Of a DNA stretch of 51,238 bases, positions 9,563 through 18,621 are shown piece by piece; the stretch's first letter is position 1; every line of letters starts with the position of its first letter. Source of the stretch: JAUWOY01 sp034431315 (GTDB taxonomy: Bacteria > Chloroflexota > Anaerolineae > VGOG01); NCBI GenBank assembly GCA_034431315.1, contig DAOUDK010000030.1:1-51238 (forward strand). Direction: 5' to 3'. A model generated the notes under the pieces. It did no database searches. It had not been told where the DNA came from and was given only the letters and a program-made list of their open reading frames with translations. A program made the translations under genes and the position numbers.

Positions 9563-9586
9563 GGCCTGGATTTGACAATCCAGGCC
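9563..9586. repeat. short perfect hairpin between the FemAB-like genes
   Basis: GGCCTGGATT / AATCCAGGCC, a 10-bp perfect stem with a TGAC loop. It lies 34 bp before the second gene. No T-run follows, so it is not an obvious terminator; it may stabilise or modulate the downstream mRNA. Confidence 0.5.
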
Positions 9587-9620
9587 GAGCAAAATTGGAT
9601 CTACTCAGGATGACGGCAAA

Positions 9621-10700
9621 GTGCGAGTAACTGAGGCAACGGAACGCGACTTTTGGAACGAAGCCCTTCTCAAGCTGCCTTACAGTCATGTATTGCAATC
9701 CTACGAGTGGGGGCAGTTCAAAGCCAAGTACGGATGGACGCCCCTACGCCTCCTCTTTTTTGAGGAGGAGGATGGAGTGGTACGGGCCGCCGCCTCCGTC
9801 CTGCGGCGCAGGTTCCTCCATCTCCCTCTCTGCATAATGTACGTGCCCAAAGGCCCAGCTCTTGACTACAGTGATGACGAGTTGCTGAAGCGCGTCTTGT
9901 CCACCTTGCAGGACGTGGCCAGGCGCCATCACGCTATCTTCATCAAGGTTGACCCCGACGTCTGCCTGGAAGACTCCAACCTCCCTGCTGCCCAGGTCAT
10001 CACCACCCTGGAGAGCCACGGCTGGCAGCTCTCCTCCGAACAGATCCAATTCCGCAACACTATTCTCATTGACCTGACGCGGGAAGAGGACGAGCTGCTG
10101 AAAGCCATGAAGTCCAAGACTCGTTACAACGTCCGCCTGGCCGGGCGGCGAGGGGTCGAGGTACGCTTAGGGGCGCTGGCCGATCTGCCCCTCTTTTACG
10201 AGATGTACGTCGAGACCAGCACCCGGGATGAGTTCATAACCCGTCCCTCTGTCTACTACCGCGATGCCTGGAAAGCTTTCATCGAGGCCAACCTGGCTCA
10301 ACTTTTCATCGCCGAGTACGAGGATCAGCCCCTGGCCGGCCTCATCCTCTTCCGCTTCGGAAACAAAGTATGGTACATGTACGGCGCTTCGCGAGGCCTG
10401 CACCGCAACCTGATGCCCAATCACCTCCTGCAGTGGGAGGCCATGCGCTGGGCCAAGGCCCAGGGCTGCACAGTGTATGACTTATGGGGGGCGCCTGACG
10501 TCCTGGACGAATCAGATCCCTTATGGGGGGTTTACAGGTTCAAAGAGGGTTTTGGAGGCCAATTCGTGCGCTATATTGGAGCCTATGATTACCCCGTTTC
10601 GCGCTTGCTATACCAGTTTTATACAGTGACTGTGCCCCACTATCTGGAAATGCTACGCAAAAGGAATAGAAAAACGAAGAAGGTAGACAGAACAGAGTAA
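9621..10700 (+). CDS. FemAB-family aminoacyltransferase-like protein, copy 2
   Basis: Paralogue of the preceding gene, 359 residues, starting at GTG with AGGA 10 bp upstream. The same landmarks occur in order: LQSYEWGQFKAKYGW, VPKGP, MKSKTRYNVRLAGRRGVEVR, NLMPNHLLQWEAMRWA, YDLWGAPD and LWGVYRFKEGFGGQFVRYIG. The two copies are clearly homologous along their whole length, so they arose by tandem duplication, as in femA/femB loci where successive enzymes add successive bridge residues. The C-terminus is basic (RKRNRKTKKVD). Precise substrate cannot be told. Confidence 0.83.
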   Translation: MRVTEATERDFWNEALLKLPYSHVLQSYEWGQFKAKYGWTPLRLLFFEEEDGVVRAAASVLRRRFLHLPLCIMYVPKGPALDYSDDELLKRVLSTLQDVARRHHAIFIKVDPDVCLEDSNLPAAQVITTLESHGWQLSSEQIQFRNTILIDLTREEDELLKAMKSKTRYNVRLAGRRGVEVRLGALADLPLFYEMYVETSTRDEFITRPSVYYRDAWKAFIEANLAQLFIAEYEDQPLAGLILFRFGNKVWYMYGASRGLHRNLMPNHLLQWEAMRWAKAQGCTVYDLWGAPDVLDESDPLWGVYRFKEGFGGQFVRYIGAYDYPVSRLLYQFYTVTVPHYLEMLRKRNRKTKKVDRTE

Positions 10701-10875
10701 TCAGTGACGAATTTCGCCCATTTTGCAAACAGGCCGTATCTAAACGAGCAAATTTACGTTATAATAAATAGAGAACAATTCTTCGGATGGTAATGAATAC
10801 CAACCAATCAGGCTGCTCTTCACGCAGAATTCATGCCACTTTCACCAGGTCTTCACAAATTATTTCGATCAAGAA

Positions 10876-10884
10876 TGATATAAT
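10876..10884 (+). promoter_or_regulatory. candidate extended -10 promoter of the surface-protein gene
   Basis: TGATATAAT, a perfect -10 with TGn, about 190 bp upstream of the next gene. A second TATAAT is at 10760-10765. Neither has a good -35 at 16-18 bp. They lie in the AT-rich 10701-10980 stretch, which contains no gene I can support. Confidence 0.4.
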
Positions 10885-10979
10885 TTGATTGAGTTCAGCG
10901 TATCCTCGCCGTTTTATTCGGAATCTATGGATAGTAATACAACGAGGCTTTGGAGCAATTTCTGGACCTACAGGCTCGA

Positions 10980-11041
10980 AGGCCCGTCCCCGGGCCGTGT
11001 CTGGACGGAGGGCGCACTATAGACGGCCCGGGGACGGGCCT
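10980..11041. repeat. perfect 19-bp-arm palindrome in the surface-protein leader
   Basis: Arms GGCCCGTCCCCGGGCCGT (10981-10998) and ACGGCCCGGGGACGGGCC (11023-11040) are perfectly complementary, plus one flanking A-T pair, around a 24-base loop. It ends 32 bp before the chosen start codon, without a T-run. Possible roles are mRNA stabilisation, or a GC-rich mobile repeat. Confidence 0.8.
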
Positions 11042-11073
11042 CATAGCACATGTATGAAAAAACGGGGGCAAAG

Positions 11074-13890
11074 ATGTTCGGTCATTTCGATGTATTAAGT
11101 GCAAATTTGAGCAGCGCCTGGGCAGATTGGCTAGCCCAAGTAAAGAAGTCTAAAGTGAGCAGGCAAACTCTGCTTTGCCTGCTGTGTGTTTTCCTGGGCA
11201 TCGGCATAGTAACCATGCTCTGGACAACAAGCCCACCCCCCAAGCCGGCGCTGGCGCAACCTGGCGATGAGGGTGATGGCTATGCCGAAGCACAACTTGG
11301 GCCTGGCAAGAGAGTCCAATTGCCGGCCATTAACAACGAGAACGGGTGGGAGACCTGGGTGCAGGTGCAAAATGTGGGAACGACAGACAGCGGGGTGGTC
11401 GTGTTCTTCTGGGGCGATTACTCAAACGAGTGCCCCACCAACGACCCAGGGCCGATAAACACGGTCTGCATGAGGGTGCCAGAGAATGCCGTTTGGACTC
11501 TAAAGGCCACCATTCCCACCCAGGCCAGGTCAGCCATCGCCTACTCGGTAGCTACCCCTATCTTCAACAATGCCTGTGAGGATGCTGGCGATGCGGTAGG
11601 CGACACTAGTGCGTGGATGGCATGGGAGGACACTTACGGAGGCACTGGTGAACCTTTAGCAGTGATGGTCCAACGCAAGGGCAGCAATGACTTCGACACT
11701 GTTGTTTCCAGTGCTTACCCTGGCCTCACCGAGTCTATGCATGGGGAAGGGCCTCCCTATCAATATTTCACTCCCTATGCCATGAGGCGATATCATGACT
11801 TGTACACAGAGATGGTTATCCAAAACAGCGGTGACCAATGTACCTCCGTATCCATCTACTACAGGGAGCAAGGACCCCACTCCTTCGAGCGAATACAGCG
11901 CATCGAGCAGTTGGCGCCTGGAGAATCCGTTCGGCTAAGGGTCCCTGACGAGATAAAATGCGAATGGCTGGGATCAGCGTATATTCAGGCTAACCAGCCG
12001 CTGGGTATTATCGTAGACCAGATCAGCTTCTCCAAATACTGCCTGGATTCAAAAGATCGAGGCACCTTGTTGACTTATTGGGCCCAGCCCTACAAGCCTG
12101 CTGGTGATACGCTCCTCTACGCAGGTCTCCTGTTCAGAATGTGGAGTGGCTGGCAAACCGGCATCCAGGTGCAAAACCTGACCCAGGAATCTCTGCCCAC
12201 CTTCGTCACGGTGGATTTCATGGACAACAGCGGAGGTCAGATTATATTCCTCGGTGATTGGGTCAGCCCCAACGGTGCGACCACCTTCTACCTGCCTGCC
12301 ATCAGCGATCTGGGCCCTGAGTATATAGGAGCGGCTGACATCCAAGCCCATAAACAGGTGGACTACCCCAGCGGGAGAGAGACCGACGGCCAACCCATCT
12401 TCGCCGTGGTGGACGTGAAGAAGGTTTTGGTCTACTCCGATACCTTTGACAGATGGCAGCCTGCCCAGCCGGGTGAGGCGCAGGGAGGAGCCTATAATGC
12501 CGAGCCGCTAAGAGCCGGGCCAGGATGGGGATACATTGCCCTTCCGTCAATAAGCAAATCGGATGAGGTGACCTCGGCTATTGCCATCCGCAACAACTCC
12601 AACTGTAACAGAATCCGGCTCAGCATAAACATCTACGACGCTACTGGAGCCAAGCACACCATTATTAGCAGCCTGTGGCTAGAGCCTAAACATTCGCGGC
12701 TAGTAGACCTGGCCAACATCGGCAGCGTGGTTTCTGGTTTCATCGGTGCAGGGGTAGTAGAAGTCACCGGCGTGGCGCAGTTGTGTGATACCGATGGGGA
12801 TGGCCACGCAAATCCAGAGCCAGTCAGGCCTTCAGTTACAGTGTTGAACAGGGGCCATCCATCCGGCGACATCACCACCGTCTACGATGGCATTCCCTTC
12901 AAGGAGTGGGATTTCGTCTGCCGAGGCGACATCATGGGCACAGTGCACTCCATAGACCCAGGCCACACAGCAGCCCTAGTCGCTGCGAAGCCCATCGAGG
13001 GCGTGACGGTCACATCGGACGATGGGACCGAGTCCTCCACCGGCTCCACCGGCGGCTACGCGCTGGAAGGCGTGAAGTACATGACCCGGACGGTGACCTT
13101 CGGAAAGCAGGGCTTCTTGACCTGGACAGCTCCGTCCTTCTTCCTGAACTGCGGCAAGGATAAGATGCTGAACGCCAGCCTGCTCTGTCTGGGCGACGTC
13201 AGCTTCAAGGTCGTGGCATCTATCGCTACCGATGAGAACACTTCCAGCATCGCGGGCGCCACGGTAGAGTACAACAAGCCGCTCGCCCCCCAGGCTGCCC
13301 ATTACGGAAACTACTACCACACCATCGGTGCCACTGTCGCCAGCGGCGTGTCAAACTTGACCGTGCCCATCCTCAATGCGACCGGCACTTTCACCGTGAG
13401 CGCACCGGGCATCGCCGAGACCGGCGTCTTCACCTGGGCGCAGATGGTAAATACGCCTACAGTTACAGGGACTAACAGCATATTCGGTGGCGACGCTCTG
13501 AACTCCCGCATCTACAGCGATACCACACGAAGTGATACCGGCATGTGGTATGGCTTTGATGACGGTAGCTGCGCCAACATCGGCTCATCTAGCCGCAGGC
13601 TCAACAACCAGGATGTGGAGTTGATGCTCTGCGGGTATGGCACGGTTGCCGGCAAGGTGGAGGTTGGCGGGCTACCTGTTCCGGACCAACTGGTCGAGGT
13701 GATCATGAATGGCGTGGTGGTCGGTTCGGCCACCACGGGCCCGAACGGCACCTACATCATCGGCGGCATCCCCACCAGGTGCTTCTCTACTACCGGTTGC
13801 GCAGACTTCTCCGTCCGGGGCATGGGCTGGACCGAGAATGACAAGTGGGAAGGTTGCGGCGACTTTGAGGTGGTGAACTTCACGTTCTAA
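11074..13890 (+). CDS. large exported surface protein with Ig-like/carboxypeptidase-regulatory-like domains
   Basis: 938 residues from ATG at 11074 (an ATG at 11050 would add eight). A basic N-terminus (KKSKVSRQ) precedes one hydrophobic segment (LLCLLCVFLGIGIVTMLW) and an ALAQ cleavage-like site, so export is predicted. The body has at least three repeats of a beta-rich module with the phrase GWETWVQVQN, GWQTGIQVQNL or a diverged form, each followed by Tyr/Asp-rich strands. Near 630-690 and 860-900 are GxVxxxxxPxxGVxV-type modules with GGYALEGV and NGTYIIGGI, as in carboxypeptidase-regulatory-like folds. Many cysteines. No enzyme motif seen; role in cell surface or adhesion is inference. Confidence 0.75.
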   Translation: MFGHFDVLSANLSSAWADWLAQVKKSKVSRQTLLCLLCVFLGIGIVTMLWTTSPPPKPALAQPGDEGDGYAEAQLGPGKRVQLPAINNENGWETWVQVQNVGTTDSGVVVFFWGDYSNECPTNDPGPINTVCMRVPENAVWTLKATIPTQARSAIAYSVATPIFNNACEDAGDAVGDTSAWMAWEDTYGGTGEPLAVMVQRKGSNDFDTVVSSAYPGLTESMHGEGPPYQYFTPYAMRRYHDLYTEMVIQNSGDQCTSVSIYYREQGPHSFERIQRIEQLAPGESVRLRVPDEIKCEWLGSAYIQANQPLGIIVDQISFSKYCLDSKDRGTLLTYWAQPYKPAGDTLLYAGLLFRMWSGWQTGIQVQNLTQESLPTFVTVDFMDNSGGQIIFLGDWVSPNGATTFYLPAISDLGPEYIGAADIQAHKQVDYPSGRETDGQPIFAVVDVKKVLVYSDTFDRWQPAQPGEAQGGAYNAEPLRAGPGWGYIALPSISKSDEVTSAIAIRNNSNCNRIRLSINIYDATGAKHTIISSLWLEPKHSRLVDLANIGSVVSGFIGAGVVEVTGVAQLCDTDGDGHANPEPVRPSVTVLNRGHPSGDITTVYDGIPFKEWDFVCRGDIMGTVHSIDPGHTAALVAAKPIEGVTVTSDDGTESSTGSTGGYALEGVKYMTRTVTFGKQGFLTWTAPSFFLNCGKDKMLNASLLCLGDVSFKVVASIATDENTSSIAGATVEYNKPLAPQAAHYGNYYHTIGATVASGVSNLTVPILNATGTFTVSAPGIAETGVFTWAQMVNTPTVTGTNSIFGGDALNSRIYSDTTRSDTGMWYGFDDGSCANIGSSSRRLNNQDVELMLCGYGTVAGKVEVGGLPVPDQLVEVIMNGVVVGSATTGPNGTYIIGGIPTRCFSTTGCADFSVRGMGWTENDKWEGCGDFEVVNFTF

Positions 13891-13925
13891 GCCAGCGCGC
13901 CGTGAGGCAAGTTACTAGACCCCAA

Positions 13926-13957
13926 GAGCCACCAGGGTTCCCCCTGGTGGCTCTTTT
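13926..13957 (+). terminator. Rho-independent terminator after the surface-protein gene
   Basis: 12-bp stem GAGCCACCAGGG / CCCTGGTGGCTC with a TTCC loop, followed by TTTT. It lies 36 bp after the stop and separates this gene from convergent leuS. The next 36 bases contain short direct repeats of CTTCCAA with no clear function. Confidence 0.88.
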
Positions 13958-13996
13958 ATGCTTCCAACTTCCAATATCCAACTTCCAACTTCCAGA

Positions 13997-16477
<2,481 letters not shown>

Positions 16478-16501
16478 TGGTTTGCTCCTCTCTTGTTGAA
16501 T

Positions 16502-16530
16502 TTGCTCTCCTTGCCTGATGATGATATAAT
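16502..16530 (+). promoter_or_regulatory. promoter of the toxin-antitoxin pair
   Basis: -35 TTGCTC (16502-16507) and -10 TATAAT (16525-16530) with a 17-bp spacer. The 102-bp gap to leuS also carries the leuS ribosome-binding site on the other strand, so any leuS promoter would overlap this one; I saw no good minus-strand promoter here. Confidence 0.6.
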
Positions 16531-16579
16531 CAATCTCGGATGGTAAAGCCTTACTTCGATGATCGTAGGAGGTAAAGAA

Positions 16580-16801
16580 ATGCTAAAGACTATCAAAGCA
16601 GTTTATGAGAATGGCCTGTTCCACCCGCTCGAATCCATCTCACTGCCGGATCGAACTGAAGTGAAACTAATTTTCTTATTACTGGAGGACGACCTCTCTT
16701 CCCTGGCTCTAGCCAAGCTGGCAGAGGACAGCCCCTCTTTCGCTTTCCTTGCCGACCCACGGGAGGATATCTACACCTTGGAAGATGGGGAGCCGGTGTG
16801 A
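16580..16801 (+). CDS. DUF104/AF2212-type antitoxin
   Basis: Small protein of 73 residues starting MLKTIKAVYENGLFHPLESI; the pattern I-K-A-x-Y-x-x-G-x-x-x-P-L is the hallmark of the DUF104 (AF2212-like) antitoxin family. ATG at 16580 has AGGAGG eight bases upstream, so the in-frame ATG at 16559 is not needed. The acidic C-terminal half (ADPREDIYTLEDGEP) fits a toxin-binding tail. The stop overlaps the next ATG as TGATG, indicating coupled translation with the toxin. It would normally repress its own promoter together with the toxin; the operator is not recognised. Confidence 0.8.
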   Translation: MLKTIKAVYENGLFHPLESISLPDRTEVKLIFLLLEDDLSSLALAKLAEDSPSFAFLADPREDIYTLEDGEPV

Positions 16802-17178
16802 TGAGATTCTCCACCATCTTGCACCGGGGCGACATCGTCCTCGTCCCATTCCCATTTACGGACCTGACGGGGCAAAAAGTGCGCCCTGCGGTAATTGTTT
16901 CCCCCGACCCCATAGGGAAGGATATAATCCTCGCCTTCATAACTTCTGTTGTCCCTTCACCTCTGCTCTCTACAGATTTCCTCCTTGAGAAATCCCACCC
17001 AGAGTTCCATTTGACCGGCTTGAGGCCTGCATCCGTTTTCAGGATGGCCAAATTGGGTACTCTTCATCGCTCTTTAATCTTACGGCGTTTGGGAAAGGTG
17101 GGACCTCAAATTCAGCAAGATTTAGACCAGCGTCTTGAAAAAGCCATAGGATTGCAACGCACTCGAATCCGCCGCTAA
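16801..17178 (+). CDS. MazF/PemK-family toxin endoribonuclease
   Basis: 125 residues. The N-terminal RGDIVLVPFPFTDLTGQKVR followed by PAVIVSP is the MazF/PemK/Kid signature, whose Arg and Thr/Ser residues form the RNA-cleavage site. A later ITSVVPSPL and the RMAKLGTLHRSLI helix fit the family fold. ATG at 16801 overlaps the antitoxin stop; an in-frame GTG at 16798 is less likely. The gene ends exactly where the minus-strand T-box terminator begins (17177-17214), so the two units converge tail to tail. Pairing of MazF-type toxins with DUF104 antitoxins is known. Confidence 0.85.
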   Translation: MRFSTILHRGDIVLVPFPFTDLTGQKVRPAVIVSPDPIGKDIILAFITSVVPSPLLSTDFLLEKSHPEFHLTGLRPASVFRMAKLGTLHRSLILRRLGKVGPQIQQDLDQRLEKAIGLQRTRIRR

Positions 17179-17214
17179 CAAAAGCCCCCTTCGCCTCAGG
17201 GACGAAGGGGGCTT
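17177..17214 (-). terminator. regulated terminator of the T-box leader
   Basis: Minus-strand stem AAGCCCCCTTCG / CGAAGGGGGCTT, 12 bp, loop TCCCTGAGG, then CTTTTGTT. The loop contains CCCT, which can pair instead with AGGG of the T-box sequence (17231-17228), the standard antiterminator alternative. On the plus strand it may also stop mazF transcripts, though the T-run there is weak. Confidence 0.85.
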
Positions 17215-17500
17215 CTCCGTGGTACCACCCTGCTTGATGGTCTTAGTGGAGCTGAGGGGACTCGAACCCCTGACCTTCTCAATGCCATTGAGACGCGCTC
17301 CCAACTGCGCTACAGCCCCACGCTATCCATCCGCTCTCTGGCGAGGTAACGATCGCCACTCGGCAACGACTACTTCTGCGTTTCACCGTTGCAGCTCCCA
17401 GGCGAGTTCGGCCTCTCCGCGCTCCCCATCGGCGCCTTGCCGGGCTCCCACCTTTACCCGGCTTTCTGTGGGGATGGCTTACTACTCCTGTTCACAGCCT
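17178..17500 (-). promoter_or_regulatory. T-box riboswitch leader with a tRNA gene inside Stem III
   Basis: Read on the minus strand in order. Stem I: AACAGGAGTAGTAAGCC (AGUA box), CAGAAAGCCGGG with GGTGGGAGCCCGGC (AG bulge and GNUG loop, 17470-17439), and CGAACTCGCCTGGGAGC. Stem II: GCAACG / CGTTGC enclosing GTGAAA and AGTAG. Stem IIA/B: GGCGATCGTTACCTCGCC. Stem III: GATGG-ATAG (17331-17323) pairing with CTA-AGA-CCATC (17246-17236), with a full tRNA-Ala in its loop. T-box: AGGGTGGTACCACGG (17231-17217), then the terminator. UGGU matches a discriminator A, as in tRNA-Leu or tRNA-Ala. Lower stem CAGG/CCTG places CTC (Leu) as specifier; GCC next to GAA is a weaker alternative. The next same-strand gene is leuS. 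Confidence 0.88.
17247..17319 (-). tRNA. tRNA-Ala (anticodon GGC), nested in the T-box
   Basis: 73 nt, complete cloverleaf: acceptor GGGGCTG / CAGCTCC plus discriminator A, D-arm with AGTTGG, anticodon stem TCTCA / TGAGA around loop ATGGCAT (anticodon GGC), and T-arm GGGGTTCGAGTCCCC. The 3' CCA is not encoded. The G3-T70 wobble pair, the alanine identity element, is present. It lies exactly between the two strands of T-box Stem III and on the same strand. Confidence 0.95.
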
Positions 17501-17522
17501 TTGAGATTTTTCGCTTGTCTCC

Positions 17523-17804
17523 TCATTGAGTGCGCTTTGAGTTCCCGCTTCCAAGAGATTGTTTTCTTGTAGACTGAAGCCGTGCGCGTGGGCGTTCCTG
17601 CGATCTTCTTCTCTTTGGTATTAGCATCCGCACAGACGCGATGCCCGGCAGCGAGATGATAAGAATCACGACGCCAAGAAAGCAAAGAGTCACTTTGCCA
17701 ACATTACTTGCTCTCTGGCCAAAGAAGACGACGGCTGCTATGGTTGTCAGGACAGAACCCAATGAACCCAGAAAGTCCAGCAAGGCAGTCTCTTTTCGTT
17801 CCAT
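17523..17804 (-). CDS. small two-helix membrane protein, unknown function
   Basis: 93 residues starting MERKETALLDFLGSLGSVLT. Two hydrophobic segments are seen (about residues 11-30 and 39-62, LCFLGVVILIISLPGIASV), followed by a strongly basic, Arg-rich cytoplasmic tail. GGGAGG lies 8 bp upstream of ATG at 17804. The start overlaps the stop of a 20-codon hydrophobic reading frame (TGATG). Downstream, 22 bp after the stop, the T-box leader begins on the same strand, so the leader could be transcribed from the promoter at 17900-17929 through this gene. I do not recognise the family. Confidence 0.5.
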   Translation of the reverse strand: MERKETALLDFLGSLGSVLTTIAAVVFFGQRASNVGKVTLCFLGVVILIISLPGIASVRMLIPKRRRSQERPRARLQSTRKQSLGSGNSKRTQ

Positions 17805-17866
17805 CAAAGCGCCTCCCATAACAGGATCAGTAGCGGGACGATGATGATTCGGACTACTTCTTCCAC
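17804..17866 (-). CDS. possible 20-residue hydrophobic peptide coupled to the next gene
   Basis: GTG start at 17866 with GGAGCG 8 bases upstream; the peptide VEEVVRIIIVPLLILLWEAL is one membrane-helix length. Its TGA overlaps the ATG of the following gene. It may be a leader peptide, a small membrane protein, or chance; only position and hydrophobicity support it. Confidence 0.35.
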   Translation of the reverse strand: MEEVVRIIIVPLLILLWEAL

Positions 17867-17899
17867 GAGCAGCGCTCCATGGTAATCGTCTCTGCCTTA

Positions 17900-17929
17900 A
17901 TTATACCATAGATCTGCAATCTCGTCTAA
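17900..17929 (-). promoter_or_regulatory. minus-strand promoter upstream of the small membrane protein
   Basis: -35 TTAGAC (17924-17929), 18-bp spacer, -10 TATAAT (17900-17905) with TGG before it (extended -10). It drives the small ORFs and possibly the T-box/tRNA unit. I found no convincing promoter between 17501 and 17600 directly before the T-box. Confidence 0.6.
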
Positions 17930-18045
17930 TTTGATTCCTCGCTGCCGACGTGCCCTGAGCCGACGACGCGGCGTTAAGATGAGCTCGCTTCGGGGGGCAG
18001 CCCTGAGACTGTGGCTCAGTGATTGAGATAGCGCGGCAGCAGGAT

Positions 18046-18074
18046 TTGACAATCGCTGCATGATATGCTATACT
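18046..18074 (+). promoter_or_regulatory. consensus promoter of the padR-ABC operon
   Basis: -35 TTGACA (18046-18051), 17-bp spacer, -10 TATACT (18069-18074): close to the sigma70/sigmaA consensus. The padR start codon is 41 bp downstream, with a weak AGGAC ribosome-binding site. The 17.94-18.04 kb stretch before it holds no gene. Confidence 0.85.
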
Positions 18075-18086
18075 CAGTATAGCATA
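18064..18086. promoter_or_regulatory. putative PadR operator overlapping the -10
   Basis: Perfect inverted repeat TATGCTATAC-TCA-GTATAGCATA that covers the -10 hexamer and start site. Palindromes of ATGxxAT...ATxxCAT type are known PadR targets. A repressor bound here would block RNA polymerase, so autoregulation is a strong inference. Confidence 0.75.
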
Positions 18087-18114
18087 CTGGGTATGTATCT
18101 ATAGGACACATTTT

Positions 18115-18621
18115 ATGCTCAAATATCACCTGCTGAGCCTTCTGGCCCAGCAACCACGACACGGCTATGAACTGAAGACGACCTTCGAGGAGATCATGGG
18201 TGGCACCTGGAAGGTCAACATCGGCCAGGTCTACTCCACCCTGGGTCGGCTGGAGCGGGACGGACTGGTGGAGAGCGAGCTGCTTCATCAGGAGGTGCGC
18301 CTCGACAAAAGGGTTTACGCCCTGACAGAGAAGGGCCGACAGGAGACGATCAACTGGGTTCTTGAACCGGCGAAGGTCCAGCCTCTCAAGGACGAGTTCC
18401 TGCACAAGCTTCTCGTGCACCAACGGATGGGCCTTGGCGAGCTTCGGGCCTTTATCTGGAAGCAGCGCAAGGAGTATCTCCAGGTGCTCAAGGATTTGAG
18501 TGACCTCGACGCCGACCTCACTCTCGACCCCCTCACGACCCTGGTGGTGAAGAAGGCGCTTCGCTACGCCGAGGCGGACCTGAAGTGGCTGGATGACTGC
18601 GAGGAGGTGTATTCAGAATGA
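18115..18621 (+). CDS. PadR-family transcriptional regulator
   Basis: 168 residues. The N-terminal winged helix is typical: LLSLLAQQPRHGYELK (the L-x-x-x-PxHGYEL motif), then GQVYSTLGRLERDGLVES and the wing KRVYALTEKGRQ. The C-terminal helices are of the PadR dimerisation type. First gene of an operon with an ABC ATPase (4-bp overlap) and FtsX-like permeases, a common PadR-controlled drug-efflux arrangement. The perfect palindrome over its own promoter suggests it represses the whole operon until an inducer binds. The inducer cannot be told. Confidence 0.92.
   Translation: MLKYHLLSLLAQQPRHGYELKTTFEEIMGGTWKVNIGQVYSTLGRLERDGLVESELLHQEVRLDKRVYALTEKGRQETINWVLEPAKVQPLKDEFLHKLLVHQRMGLGELRAFIWKQRKEYLQVLKDLSDLDADLTLDPLTTLVVKKALRYAEADLKWLDDCEEVYSE

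Noticed and set aside
13961..13996. Short direct repeats of CTTCCAA after leuS, considered as CRISPR or VNTR
   Set aside because: Units are 7-10 bases with no spacers; only a simple repeat. No CRISPR array or cas gene was seen in the window.
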